The translations under genes were made by a program, and so were the position numbers. Source: Verrucosispora sioxanthis (GTDB taxonomy: Bacteria; Actinomycetota; Actinomycetes; Mycobacteriales; Micromonosporaceae). Taken from it: 64,000 nt of DNA. This document shows, piece by piece, positions 25,104-33,297 of the stretch (position 1 is its first letter; each line of letters starts with the position of its first letter). The notes under the pieces were generated by a model. It saw nothing but the letters and a program-made list of their open reading frames with translations. It did no database searches and was not told the origin of the DNA. The stretch is taken from positions 164,331 through 228,330 of the forward strand of contig NZ_SAIY01000011.1 of the NCBI RefSeq assembly GCF_010560025.1, read 5' to 3'.

Positions 25104-26680
25104 CCGGTCTGGGTGGCGGAGCGGCGACGGACCAGCAGCAACAGCAGGGCTCCCACCGCGACGAGGACGACGCCGAGCGCCCCGGCCGTCAGCACCCAGC
25201 CCGCGCCGGTACGCGGCAGCGGGCCACCACCACCCTGATCCGAACCGTCGTCGCCGTTGCCACCACCGTTGGAGCCGGAGCCGGGCCCGAAGCCGGCGTT
25301 CGGATCGGTGCTGTCGCCGACGGCGATGGTGAGCGTCTTCGTGTCGGTGGCCGCCTTGCCCGCGGTGGTGGTGCCGCTCATCTGCACCGCGAGACGGTAC
25401 AGACCGGGCTTGCCGAACGCCCAGTTGCCGTGCGTATGGGTGTTCAGCGGGATGTCCAGCTTCTGCGGGAACGGCTTGGTCGAGTCGAACAGCACGTCGG
25501 CCTTGCCGAACGAGCCGGTCAGGAACAGCGCGAACCGGCCGGGCCCGTTGACTCCCTTGAGCGTCCAGGTGACGTTGCCCTTGATTCCCGACACGACGGA
25601 CGCGTGCTGGGTGTTCCAGCCCGGCCAGACGAGACCCGCCTGCTGGGTCTGCGGCAGCACCCACACGGTGTCGCCCGTCTTACCGAGGAAGTCCGCCCCG
25701 GCGGGCACCGTGATCTTCGCCTTGTCCTTGGCGTGCAGGACCACGTCGGCGGTCTCGCGCCAGACCGGTGGGCTGGTCCGGTCGTCCTTGATCCGGATCG
25801 TCCAGCTGTCCCCGGACAGGTTCGGGCCCATGTCGACGTGCCCGTCGGCGATCACCTGACGAGCACCGGCAGCGGCTTTTGCCGCCTGCGGCACGGCCGC
25901 CGCCTGCGGCGCGGCGGCGGGCTTCGGCGCGGCAGCCGGCTTCGGTACGGCGGCGGGTTTCGGCGCGGCGAACGCCTCGGCTGCCTCGGCGCGCGGTTGC
26001 GCCGCCTGCTTCATCGGTGCGGGCACCGCCGGCTCGGCCGGCTCGATCGCCGGTACGTGGACCCGGTAGGTCGCCTCGGCGCGCACCGTCGCACCCGAGC
26101 GCAGGGCGGCCGAGCCGGTCAGCGTGAACCGGTACTCGCCCGCCGCGTCGAAGGCCCACACCACGCCATCGGTACGGCTGCCCGCCGGCAGTTGCGTCGA
26201 CCGCGGCAGGTCGGCACCGTTGCCGAACAGCGGGGTCGCCGCGCCGAGGCCGGCCAGGGTGTACGCGGTGAACGTCCCCGGCCCCTCGACCGAGCCCAGC
26301 GTCAGGGTCACCCGGTCGTCGACGACGACGCCAGGGCGTACCCCGGTGGTGTCCAGGGCCGGGAACCCGGTGTCCCCGGCGAACAGTGCCCACACGGCGT
26401 GGCCCGGCTTCCCGAGGAAGGCGAAGGCCGGTCCGGCCGGGACGCGGCCGGCCAGGCCGCCGTCCGGGCCGAGCACCACCTCGGCCGGGTCGCGCCCGAC
26501 CGCCTGCTCGTCCCGGAAGCGCAGCGACATCGTGTCCCCGTCGAGCGCGACGGAGACCAGGTCGACGCCGGTCGAGACGACGGCGACCGGTTCCGCGGCG
26601 ACTGGCGTCGCTGCGGAGGCCAGTGCCAGCACGACGGCGGCAAGGCTCGCGGCGCCGACGCGCATGCTTCTCGTCCTCAT
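25100..26680 (-). CDS. LPXTG-type wall-anchored protein with two choice-of-anchor M domains
   Basis: 526 residues. A signal peptide (SLAAVVLALASAATPVAA) leads to a first, weaker repeat domain (residues 30-210; its HxDV-type motif is replaced by VSTGVDLVSVA and the closing His motif is lost), an Ala/Pro/Lys-rich spacer of PKPAA repeats (about 225-275), a second complete domain (VIADGHVDMGPNLSGDSWTI, FLGKTGDTVWVLPQ, LVWPGWNTQH, LNTHTHGNWAFGKPGLYRLA), a Gly-rich linker, then LPRTG, a helix and RRR. It is a sortase substrate displayed on the wall. ATG 26680 has GGGGGAG 6 nt upstream. It heads the importer genes and should act as an outer metal-binding relay. Confidence 0.9.
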   Translation of the reverse strand: MRTRSMRVGAASLAAVVLALASAATPVAAEPVAVVSTGVDLVSVALDGDTMSLRFRDEQAVGRDPAEVVLGPDGGLAGRVPAGPAFAFLGKPGHAVWALFAGDTGFPALDTTGVRPGVVVDDRVTLTLGSVEGPGTFTAYTLAGLGAATPLFGNGADLPRSTQLPAGSRTDGVVWAFDAAGEYRFTLTGSAALRSGATVRAEATYRVHVPAIEPAEPAVPAPMKQAAQPRAEAAEAFAAPKPAAVPKPAAAPKPAAAPQAAAVPQAAKAAAGARQVIADGHVDMGPNLSGDSWTIRIKDDRTSPPVWRETADVVLHAKDKAKITVPAGADFLGKTGDTVWVLPQTQQAGLVWPGWNTQHASVVSGIKGNVTWTLKGVNGPGRFALFLTGSFGKADVLFDSTKPFPQKLDIPLNTHTHGNWAFGKPGLYRLAVQMSGTTTAGKAATDTKTLTIAVGDSTDPNAGFGPGSGSNGGGNGDDGSDQGGGGPLPRTGAGWVLTAGALGVVLVAVGALLLLLVRRRSATQTG

Positions 26681-26706
26681 TTTGCGCTCCCCCAGGCGTA
26701 GCCGAG

Positions 26707-27944
26707 TCACTTCTCGTCCTTCCCCGTGTTTCCAGTGGCCAGAGGCCGGTTGTCGGAGCCCGTGCCGGAACGGTCGGCGTCCGGCATCGGCGGGTCGTCG
26801 GGTGCTGCTCCGCCGGTGGCCGCCGAGGGCTGCCGGCCGGCGGCTACTGGGATGTCCTGGCCATCCGGTGCCCGGCTGGCCTGCGCACGGCCCTCCTCCC
26901 GAGCGGCGGCCACCGCCCGCGCGAGCTGCGCCGCCCGGCGGCGCCGGGCCGTGACCAGTGCCCAGCCGGCGAGTGCCAGCATGGCCAGCAGGACCAACTG
27001 CGGCCAGGGCACCGCCCATACGACGGCCTGCGCCGGGTCGGCCCGCGGCGGCGGGTCGAGGACCTGATCCCCCACGGCGGCCGGCGTGACCGTCGCGTCC
27101 GCCGTCAGCCGGAACAGCGGCGCAACACCCGGCATGCGTACGGTGGTGGTCAGCTCGCCACCGGGCAGGATCTCCGGTAGGGCCACACCATCCACGGACC
27201 GCCTGGCCAGGCCGAACGGTCCGGCCACGCCGAGCACCGGCTGCCCGGAGAGCCGGACGTTGCCGGTGTTGCGGACGGTGAACGTGGCGGTGACCGTACC
27301 CCCGGCCAGCGGGTTGACCGAGCCGGTGTGCCGCACTCGCAGGTCTTCGACGGTGAGCGTCGGCTGTAGCTCACCGGTGACCCGCAGGTAGATGCGCGCG
27401 CCGACCCGGTGGTCGACGGCGACCTGGTTACCCCGCGCGTCGACGGCGGTGCCGGCCAGCGAGGCGACGATCCCTCCGGCGTGATCCCCGGGCGTGGCGT
27501 TGTCCGGAACGGTGAGCGTGAACGGTATGTCCAGCCGGGACGTCGACGGGATGGTCACCGTCTTGTTCGGCAGGCGTACCCACGAGCCCACGTCGGTGGG
27601 CTTCCGATCAGCGGCCAGCAGATCGAACCCGCCCTGCGTGGTGGTGACCGCGTCGCTGGCGTAGAGGCTCAGGGTGAGCGGACGGTTCGAGTGGTTCGTG
27701 ACGCCGACGTAGTCGGTCAGGGTGGCACCCGGATCGAGCTTGTAACTGAACGCCGGCCGGCCGTTCGGCCCGCGCGCGCTCGACGGCGCCACGCCCCACG
27801 TCGCCGCGGCCGACGGCGGTGCCGGCGACGTCCTTGCTGCGCCGGCGGGGTGGCTGGTGCGGGTGCGGCCAGCGCAGCGGCAGGTGGCGCGGGGACCACG
27901 CCGAGCAGAGCGATCCCGGCGGCGATGGTGGCGAGCAGGCGCAT
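26707..27944 (-). pseudogene. DUF916 (WxL-associated) surface protein, frameshifted
   Basis: Restored length is about 412 residues. ATG 27944 starts a signal peptide (MRLLATIAAGIALLGVVPAP). Near 27833 the frame breaks in a CCCC run; adding one C joins APATP to AGAARTSPAPPSAAATWGVA. The body contains the DUF916 peptidoglycan-binding fold (FSYKLDPGATLTDYVGVTNH, LTVPDNATPGDHAGGIVASL), an immunoglobulin-like segment, and a C-terminal helix (WPQLVLLAMLALAGWALVTA) followed by a charged cytoplasmic tail. DUF916 proteins hold WxL-domain partners on the wall, and the next gene upstream may encode such a partner. Its stop lies 27 nt before the LPXTG gene start, so they form one operon. Confidence 0.75.
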
Positions 27945-28026
27945 TGCGGGGACGATTCCGTTCCTGGGGTACGAGGGGAGGTGCGGGGCAGGCGGGTCGC
28001 GGCAACGACACGCCCACCCCGCGGTC

Positions 28027-28061
28027 GTCCGGTGGTCAGGCTCGACGCCCGACCACCGGAC
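28027..28061 (-). terminator. Hairpin terminator or attenuator
   Basis: Perfect 11-bp stem (GTCCGGTGGTC with GACCACCGGAC) and a 13-nt loop, directly after the stop of the 28074-29546 gene. It separates that gene from the DUF916 gene and so divides the surface-protein block into two transcription units or attenuates read-through. Confidence 0.65.
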
Positions 28062-28073
28062 GGGTTGCTGCGA

Positions 28074-29546
28074 TCAGATCGCGGTGAGGGTGAGGGTCGC
28101 GGTGTAGGTTCCCGCGGCCGTCTCGGTGGGCAGGCTCAGCCGCAGGCCCGCGCCAAGCTGCGCGCTGCCCCGCCCGGCACCGTCCGGCGCCGAACCCAGC
28201 ACCGCGCTGTTGCCGAGACCGCCGCCAACCCCGACGACGTACGGAGAAACCTCCGCTCCGGGAACCACGCCCTGCCCGTCGGCCTGAGCCAGGACCCGCG
28301 GCGTCCAACCGAGGTAACCCGCGCTGAACGTCGCTCCGTCCGGCCCGACGAAGTCCGCCGGGATCTGCCCGGACGCACTCCAACCGGGCTGGCCCGCCCG
28401 GGTGTCGGTCACCGTGACCGGCCGCAGCTCACCCGTGCTCTCCCACCGGTCACCGGCGGCGTTGAGCTGCGCCGGCGGCAGCACCACGGCCCGGTCGTCC
28501 GGGTTGACGCTGATCACCAGCGCGCCCTGCGTCTCGTCGATCGACGCGGTGATCGTCTGCGACGTGCCCGGATCCTGCGGCGGGAACGCCACCCACAGGG
28601 TCACCGGCTCACTGGTCGCCACGACCGCGTGGTCGTCGTCGTAGAGCTTCGCCACGTACTCGCAGGCGTTCAACTCCCGGGTCGCGGTGAACGAGTAGCT
28701 CGCGCCACCCTCACCCGGAACGATCGTCCAGTCCGCCGCGCCCGGGCACCTGCTGAACCAGTGGTAGTGGTCCAGCTCCGTCTGCGGCGTCTGCACCGCG
28801 TTCAGCGTCACGGTGTCGTTGGGCTGGTACTCGTCGGCCATCCCGCTGACCGACAGGCTGACCTCCGGTCCGCCGCCGGACAGCTCGCCCACCACGAACG
28901 AGTAGTCGACCGGCCCGGTGCTGAGCGTGGTGCCGTCGGCCAACGTCGCGTCGGCCTGGAACTTCAGCGTGTAGTCGCCCAACGCGCTGAACGCCCAGTT
29001 CGAGTGCGCGTGCGTGTGCACCGGCACGTCGATGGCGTCCGGAAGCCCGTCGTCGCTGCGGAACTTGATGATCGGACCGCCGAACGAGTCCTGCGTGAAC
29101 AGCGTGACGCTGCCCGGCCCCTGCACGCCGACCAGGCTCAGCCGCACCTTGTTCCCCTCGAACACCCCGGTCTTCAGCGTCGTGGTGTTCCAACCCGGCC
29201 AGAGCAGATCCGGATCCTGCGTCATCGGCAGCAGCCAGATCTGGCTGCCCGCCGGCCCGAGGAACGCGAACCGGGAGTCGTCCGGAACCGCCATCGCGGC
29301 CTCCGGCAGAACCTGGAACGTCACATCCGCCGGGTCCCGGGTCACGGCCGGGCTGACCGTGTCGTCATGCACCTTCAACGACAGCTCCCCGTCGCTGTAG
29401 TGCACGTCCACCGCGTCGGTGTGCCCCTTGGAGAGCACCACCTTCTCCGCCGCGGACGCGGCTGTCGGCGCCAGCACCGTGCCGGCGACCACCACCGCCC
29501 CCGCGACAAGGGCCGCGAAACCGCGAGCCCTCAGTGTTGCACTCAT
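28074..29546 (-). CDS. Secreted choice-of-anchor M protein with Ig-like and WxL-like C-terminal domains
   Basis: 490 residues. Signal peptide (GFAALVAGAVVVAGTVLAPT), then a complete repeat domain (VVLSKGHTDAVDVHYSDGEL, FAFLGPAGSQIWLLPM, LLWPGWNTTT, SDDGLPDAIDVPVHTHAHSN), an Ig-like region with two Cys (SRCPGAADW, LNACEYVAKLY) around residues 230-330, and a C-terminal domain ending TAAGTYTATLTLTAI, where GWTPRVL and the final beta strands resemble WxL surface domains. No LPXTG. The neighbouring DUF916 gene suggests that this protein is held on the wall through a WxL/DUF916 interaction. ATG 29546 is preceded by AAGGGGAGG at short distance. It is probably read from the ribosomal-protein promoter or its own. 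Confidence 0.85.
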   Translation of the reverse strand: MSATLRARGFAALVAGAVVVAGTVLAPTAASAAEKVVLSKGHTDAVDVHYSDGELSLKVHDDTVSPAVTRDPADVTFQVLPEAAMAVPDDSRFAFLGPAGSQIWLLPMTQDPDLLWPGWNTTTLKTGVFEGNKVRLSLVGVQGPGSVTLFTQDSFGGPIIKFRSDDGLPDAIDVPVHTHAHSNWAFSALGDYTLKFQADATLADGTTLSTGPVDYSFVVGELSGGGPEVSLSVSGMADEYQPNDTVTLNAVQTPQTELDHYHWFSRCPGAADWTIVPGEGGASYSFTATRELNACEYVAKLYDDDHAVVATSEPVTLWVAFPPQDPGTSQTITASIDETQGALVISVNPDDRAVVLPPAQLNAAGDRWESTGELRPVTVTDTRAGQPGWSASGQIPADFVGPDGATFSAGYLGWTPRVLAQADGQGVVPGAEVSPYVVGVGGGLGNSAVLGSAPDGAGRGSAQLGAGLRLSLPTETAAGTYTATLTLTAI

Positions 29547-29562
29547 ACCTCCCCTTTCCACG

Positions 29563-29582
29563 CCGCGCGCGTCTGCGCGCGG
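29563..29582. terminator. GC-rich hairpin between rpsN and the surface-protein gene
   Basis: CCGCGCGC-GTCT-GCGCGCGG is a perfect 8-bp stem with a tetraloop in the 139-nt gap between S14 and the gene starting at 29546. It could terminate or attenuate transcription from the Zur-controlled ribosomal-protein promoter. No T-run. Confidence 0.5.
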
Positions 29583-29685
29583 TGGTACCTGCGCCCGGAG
29601 GGCCTGCCGGTGGGCAACGCCTTCGTCGGGCGGGCGGCGGGCGACACGGAACGGGTGGCCCGCGCCCCACCGGTGCCGGCAACCG

Positions 29686-29991
29686 TCACCAGGACGCCTT
29701 ACGGACCCCGGGCAGCTCGCCGCGCAGGGCCAACTCCCGGAACCGAACCCGGGACAGTCCGAACCGGGTCAACACCCCACGTGGGCGACCATCGATCTGG
29801 TCGCGTACGCGTAGTCGCACCGGGCTGGAGTCGCGCGGCAGCCGGCTGAGTCGGCGGACCGCGTCGGCGCGTACGTCCGGGTCGGTGTCCGGGTGGGCGA
29901 TCAGCCGCTTCAGTCCGGCCCGGGCCTCGGTGTGCCGGGCGACCAGTTCCTCACGGCGGGCCTGCCGGTTGACCAGGCTCTTCTTGGCCAT
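29686..29991 (-). CDS. rpsN: 30S ribosomal protein S14, zinc-free paralogue
   Basis: 101 residues of the long, cysteine-free S14 form: MAKKSLVNRQARREELVARH at the start, RLSRLPRDSSPVRLRVRDQI, and the conserved RPRGVLTRFGLSRVRFRELA. The CxxC pair of the zinc-binding short form is absent. Such paralogues replace the zinc-containing S14 when zinc is scarce. ATG 29991 shares one base with the L33 stop (TGATG). The L28-L33-S14 set is co-transcribed behind a strong Zur-like palindrome at 30423-30443. Confidence 0.96.
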   Translation of the reverse strand: MAKKSLVNRQARREELVARHTEARAGLKRLIAHPDTDPDVRADAVRRLSRLPRDSSPVRLRVRDQIDGRPRGVLTRFGLSRVRFRELALRGELPGVRKASW

Positions 29992-30158
29992 CAGCGTGCC
30001 TCGCGGAACTCGACGTGCCGGCGCACGATCGGGTCGTACTTACGCAGGACCAGACGGTCCGGGTCGTTGCGGCGGTTCTTGCGGGTCACGTACGTGTAGC
30101 CGGTGCCGGCGGTGCTGCGCAGCCGCACGATCGGACGAACGTCGGTCTGGCGGGCCAT
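29991..30158 (-). CDS. rpmG: 50S ribosomal protein L33, zinc-free paralogue
   Basis: 55 residues: starts MARQTDVRPIVRLRSTAGTG, continues YTYVTRKNRRNDPDRLVLRK and YDPIVRRHVEFREAR. The two CxxC motifs of zinc-binding L33 are missing. TGATG junctions on both sides (with L28 upstream and S14 downstream) show tight translational coupling. It is the zinc-sparing substitute for the housekeeping L33. Confidence 0.95.
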   Translation of the reverse strand: MARQTDVRPIVRLRSTAGTGYTYVTRKNRRNDPDRLVLRKYDPIVRRHVEFREAR

Positions 30159-30394
30159 CAGAGCTTCACTCCCCGGCTACGCAGCTCGGCGACGACCTTC
30201 TCGATGCCCTTGCGATCCACGGTCTTCAACGCCTTCGCCGTCAGGGTGAGGCTGACCCACCGCCGCTCCGACGGCAGCCAGTAACGGTGGTTCTGCAGGT
30301 TCGGATTCCAGCGACGGCGGGTGCGCCGATGGGAGTGGGACACGGCGTTGCCGAAACTCGGCTTCGCGCCGGTGACGTCGCAACGTCTGGACAC
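30158..30394 (-). CDS. rpmB: 50S ribosomal protein L28, zinc-free paralogue
   Basis: 78 residues: SRRCDVTGAKPSFGNAVSHS, HRRTRRRWNPNLQNHRYWL, ending VVAELRSRGVKL. It keeps one Cys but not the CxxC pairs of zinc-binding L28. GTG 30394 has GAGGAG about 8 nt upstream. It is the first gene of the L28-L33-S14 operon, which is the classic Zur-controlled ribosomal set of actinobacteria. Confidence 0.95.
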   Translation of the reverse strand: MSRRCDVTGAKPSFGNAVSHSHRRTRRRWNPNLQNHRYWLPSERRWVSLTLTAKALKTVDRKGIEKVVAELRSRGVKL

Positions 30395-30422
30395 AGTGAT
30401 GACTCCTCACACAACACGGTGA

Positions 30423-30443
30423 TGATAACGAAAACGGTTTTCA
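30423..30443. promoter_or_regulatory. Zur-box-like palindrome (ribosomal-protein operon)
   Basis: TGATAACGAAAACGGTTTTC(A) reads as an imperfect dyad with TGA/TCA ends, about 30 nt upstream of the L28 start. It fits Zur repression of zinc-free ribosomal proteins. Zur binding is inferred from context and from the four similar sites. Confidence 0.7.
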
Positions 30444-30451
30444 GTCTTACA

Positions 30452-30973
30452 TCAGCCGTTCGGCCACACCCACACCGGGTCCTCGACGATTTCGACGGCA
30501 CAGTCGGCGCCCAGGCGGTAGCCGACACCGCGCAGCGTCGTCACCACCGGCACGTCGGTGCCGATCTTGGCGCGCAGCCGCCGGATGTGGACGTCCACGC
30601 TGCGGGGACTCGTATAGGGCTGCCCCCACACCTGGTCGAGCAGTTGCCGCCGGGTGAACACCTGGCGTGGATTTTGGGCCAGGCAGAGCAGCAGGTCGTA
30701 CTCCCGACGGGTCAACACGATCTCGGTGCGGTCGCGGTAGACCGCTCGCGCTCGAGGATCGATGCGCAGGTGAAGACCTGGCCCGCGCGCCGAGGGTGGC
30801 ACCGGCCTCGGGTCGCCGCCCAGGAAGGCCAGCAGAGCAGCGAGTCGATCGATGTCCTCTTCACAGCCGCCCGGTCCGAGCTTCAGGCGGATCGTGACGG
30901 TGAGGACGTCATCGCCCCGCTCCGCCTCTGCCGCACCCACCGGCACATCCCTGTTCGCTTCGACGGCTCGCAT
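30452..30973 (-). CDS. Winged-helix DNA-binding protein (OmpR-type effector domain, no receiver)
   Basis: 173 residues. The C-terminal 95 residues are a PhoB/OmpR-type winged helix: TEIVLTRREYDLLLCLAQNP, RQVFTRRQLLDQVWG, SVDVHIRRLRAKIG and VVTTLRGVGYRLG. The N-terminal 70 residues have no phospho-acceptor site and no receiver fold, but a short beta-like segment (LTVTIRLKLGPGGCEEDIDR), so it is not a standard response regulator. Its start lies 11 nt from a very good Zur-like palindrome (30984-30998), shared with the divergent CobW-like gene, so zinc shortage should induce it. It may pass the zinc signal on to further genes. Confidence 0.85.
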   Translation of the reverse strand: MRAVEANRDVPVGAAEAERGDDVLTVTIRLKLGPGGCEEDIDRLAALLAFLGGDPRPVPPSARGPGLHLRIDPRARAVYRDRTEIVLTRREYDLLLCLAQNPRQVFTRRQLLDQVWGQPYTSPRSVDVHIRRLRAKIGTDVPVVTTLRGVGYRLGADCAVEIVEDPVWVWPNG

Positions 30974-30983
30974 ATGCTTAGAA

Positions 30984-30998
30984 TGACAATCGTTTTCA
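30984..30998. promoter_or_regulatory. Zur-box palindrome between divergent genes
   Basis: TGACAATCGTTTTCA is the cleanest match in the window to the actinobacterial Zur pattern (TGAAAAT..ATTTTCA type), centred between the winged-helix gene and the CobW-like gene, 20 nt before ATG 31019. Confidence 0.75.
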
Positions 30999-31018
30999 GT
31001 TAAGTCGAGAGGAATCCC

Positions 31019-32314
31019 ATGTCGTCGTCACCACAGGCCCCGACCCGTGCCAGGACAGCGGACGCCGACACCCGCCCGTCACTGACCGTGTTGTCGGGGT
31101 TCTGGCCGGCGGCGACCTTCGCCGTCGCCCGTGCACTGCTCGCCGCCGACACCTCGCTGCTGCTGGTGCGGCACGACCTCACCGGCATCCGCGACGGCGT
31201 CGTCCGGCGAGTGGTCCGCAGCGGCACCGGCATCGTCGAAGACGAGCAGGTCGCACTGCGACACGGCTGTGTCTCCTGCACGCTGCGCGAGGACGTGCTA
31301 CCAACCCTCGTCCGGCTCGCCCGCAGCCACCCCAACCAGGACCTGGTGCTGATGCTGCCCGAGGTGGTCGAACCCGAGGCCGTCGCCGCCGCCTGCGCGC
31401 ACTGCCTCGTCGACGGGGCGCCGATCACTGATCTGCTCCGGGTCGACTCCTACGTCACCGTCCTCGACGCCGAGCACCTGCTCGACGGCCTGGCCAGCAC
31501 CGACGACCTCACCACGCTCGGCATCCAGGCCGCCGACGACGACCACCGCGCGCTCGCCGACGTCATCGTCCGGCAGATCGAGTACGCCGACACCCTGGTC
31601 CTCTGGGGTCGATCCCGCGACGGGGAGTTCGACACCAGCCGACTGGCGGTCCTACTACAGCGGATGGCGCCCTGGGCGACCCACCTCCGCGTCGACGACG
31701 ACCTCGTCGACGCTGGCGCGCTGACCCGCCAACTACGCCACACCCACCGACACCGACCGGAGACCCCCGGGGTCCTCGCCCGCGGTCTACAGGGCTACAC
31801 CCTCGGCACGCACGAGCCCGAGCCCGACTGCGGAGTCGTCTCCGCCGTCTTCCGCGCCCGGCGCCCGTTCCACCCGCAACGCCTGCACGACGTTCTGGAA
31901 GACGTCAACGCCGAGATGATCCGCTCCCGGGGTCACCTCTGGCTGGCCAGCCAACCCGACACCGTCATCGCCTGGGAGTTCGCCGGCGGTGGCCTGGCCA
32001 TGGGCTCCCTCGGACACTGGCTGGTCAGCCTGCCCGAAGACCGTTGGGAGCACGTCGAGGACCAGCGTCGCCTCGCCGCCGCCCTCGACTGGGACCCCTA
32101 CTACGGCGACCGCCACCAGCACCTGGTCTTCATCGGCCTCGACGCCGACCCCGTCGACCTGCACCGCATCCTCGCCGGCTGCCTGCTCACCGATGCCGAA
32201 CTCGCCGACGGCGAGGAGATCTGGCGCACCTACCCCGACCCGTTCACCGGCTGCTTCCCCCTCGTGGCGGAGGAACTGACCGACACCGACACCGAAGGAG
32301 CACGACCCGCATGA
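31019..32314 (+). CDS. CobW/ZNG1-like protein with a degenerate P-loop
   Basis: 431 residues aligning over the full length with the CobW GTPase at 35.3-36.6 kb. The expected Walker A (GFLGAGKTS in the paralogue) is GFWPAATFA here, without the essential Gly-Lys-Thr; the metal-binding CxCC motif is GCVSCTL, two Cys left; the NKTD guanine motif is replaced by LWGRSRDG. The C-terminal CobW domain is preserved (FRARRPFHPQRLHDVLEDVN, SRGHLWLASQPDTVIAWEFA, HQHLVFIGL). GTP binding is therefore unlikely. It starts 20 nt from a Zur-like palindrome and overlaps the L31 gene (ATGA). It may act as a non-catalytic partner or metal carrier. Confidence 0.88.
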   Translation: MSSSPQAPTRARTADADTRPSLTVLSGFWPAATFAVARALLAADTSLLLVRHDLTGIRDGVVRRVVRSGTGIVEDEQVALRHGCVSCTLREDVLPTLVRLARSHPNQDLVLMLPEVVEPEAVAAACAHCLVDGAPITDLLRVDSYVTVLDAEHLLDGLASTDDLTTLGIQAADDDHRALADVIVRQIEYADTLVLWGRSRDGEFDTSRLAVLLQRMAPWATHLRVDDDLVDAGALTRQLRHTHRHRPETPGVLARGLQGYTLGTHEPEPDCGVVSAVFRARRPFHPQRLHDVLEDVNAEMIRSRGHLWLASQPDTVIAWEFAGGGLAMGSLGHWLVSLPEDRWEHVEDQRRLAAALDWDPYYGDRHQHLVFIGLDADPVDLHRILAGCLLTDAELADGEEIWRTYPDPFTGCFPLVAEELTDTDTEGARPA

Positions 32315-32571
32315 AGCCCGGAATCCACCCCGAGTACCGGCCCGTCGTCTACCGCGACAAGGACGCCGACTTCGCCTTCCTCACCCGCTCCACCACCACC
32401 AGCGACCAGACAATCGAATGGACCGACGGCAACACCTACCCCGTCATCGACGTCCAGATCTCCTCGGCCAGCCACCCCTTCTGGACCGGCAAGCAACGCC
32501 TGCTCGACACCGCCGGCCGGGTCGAGAAGTTCCGCAACAAGTACGCCCGCCGCGGACCACAGGGCAGATGA
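32311..32571 (+). CDS. rpmE2: 50S ribosomal protein L31, type B (zinc-free)
   Basis: 86 residues: MKPGIHPEYRPVVYRDKDAD, then FLTRSTTTSDQTIEWTDGNT, YPVIDVQISSASHPFWTGKQ and RLLDTAGRVEKFRNKYARR. This is the type B form without the CxxC of zinc-binding L31. ATG 32311 overlaps the stop of the CobW-like gene. Together with S14, L33, L28 and L32 it completes the set of spare ribosomal proteins expected under Zur. Confidence 0.96.
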   Translation: MKPGIHPEYRPVVYRDKDADFAFLTRSTTTSDQTIEWTDGNTYPVIDVQISSASHPFWTGKQRLLDTAGRVEKFRNKYARRGPQGR

Positions 32572-32765
32572 ACACCGACAGCCAGGTCGACTGGGCCAAG
32601 CTGGCGCCACAACTGGCTGACGTCGCGCGGCGGGACCGGGCCTGGTACCTGACGATCGCCTGCGAGCTGGTCGCCCCCGGTGACCGGCTCGCGGTCGACA
32701 TCGCTTGCGGCCCACCGGCCTGCTCACCGCCGTCAACGTCGGCGTACGCCCCTGACCCGCCATGA
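32568..32765 (+). pseudogene. Truncated SAM methyltransferase (N-terminal 50 residues)
   Basis: MNTDSQVDWAKLAPQLADVA and RDRAWYLTIACELVAPGDRL lead to AVDIACG, the start of a class I methyltransferase motif I. The frame then runs into a Pro/Ser-rich stop after 65 codons, whereas another frame reads PTGLLTAVNVGVRP. The Rossmann core is missing, so this is a deletion remnant, perhaps of a gene like that at 37034. It overlaps L31 (ATGA) before and the Fur gene (ATGA) after, which suggests that the reading frame is still translated to couple L31 with the regulator. Confidence 0.55.
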
Positions 32766-33184
32766 CCGCGCCGCTGGTTCCGGACGCGCAGTTGCGAGGC
32801 GCGGGCCTGTCGTCCACTGCGCAGCGCCGCGCCGTCCTGGCACTGCTGGTCGGACGTGCCCGCCCGCTCACCGCACAGCAGGTGCATGTGGAGCTCAACC
32901 GCTCTGGCCGGCACATCGGCCTGACCACCGTCTACCGGGCACTGCACAGCCTCACCGACGCCGGCCTGCTGCACACCTTCGATATCGACGGCCAACGCGC
33001 CTACCGTCACTGCGGCACCACACCACACCAGCACCTCATCTGCACCCGCTGCGAGACGGTGACCGAGTGCCCACCCGAGATCGTGACGAACTGGCTCAGC
33101 GAGCTGCACCAGCACACTGGTTTCACCCCGCATCCCGACCGGCTTGACCTCCGGGGCGTCTGCGCGACCTGCACCGGCCCGTGA
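32762..33184 (+). CDS. zur: Fur-family regulator, probably Zur
   Basis: 140 residues. The winged helix is typical of Fur proteins (STAQRRAVLALLVGRARPLT, AQQVHVELNRSGRHIGLTTV, YRALHSLTDAGLLHTF), followed by the dimerisation domain with regulatory-site ligands (RAYRHCGTTPHQHLICTRCE) and the second structural zinc pair (GVCATC). CxxC pairs at CTRC and CATC bind structural zinc. Its position among zinc-free ribosomal proteins and next to Zur-like palindromes supports zinc sensing over iron. A Zur in this place would control the importer, surface proteins and ribosomal paralogues. Confidence 0.88.
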   Translation: MTAPLVPDAQLRGAGLSSTAQRRAVLALLVGRARPLTAQQVHVELNRSGRHIGLTTVYRALHSLTDAGLLHTFDIDGQRAYRHCGTTPHQHLICTRCETVTECPPEIVTNWLSELHQHTGFTPHPDRLDLRGVCATCTGP

Positions 33185-33297
33185 GGCGGCGACCCGGGTC
33201 GGGTCGAGGTAGGGCGTATCGCTGGTACAGGTGTTGCGCCGAATGGAAGCCCTCGACCTCCCGCAGCCGTACCAGCACCTCGCCACGCTGGCGGGTG

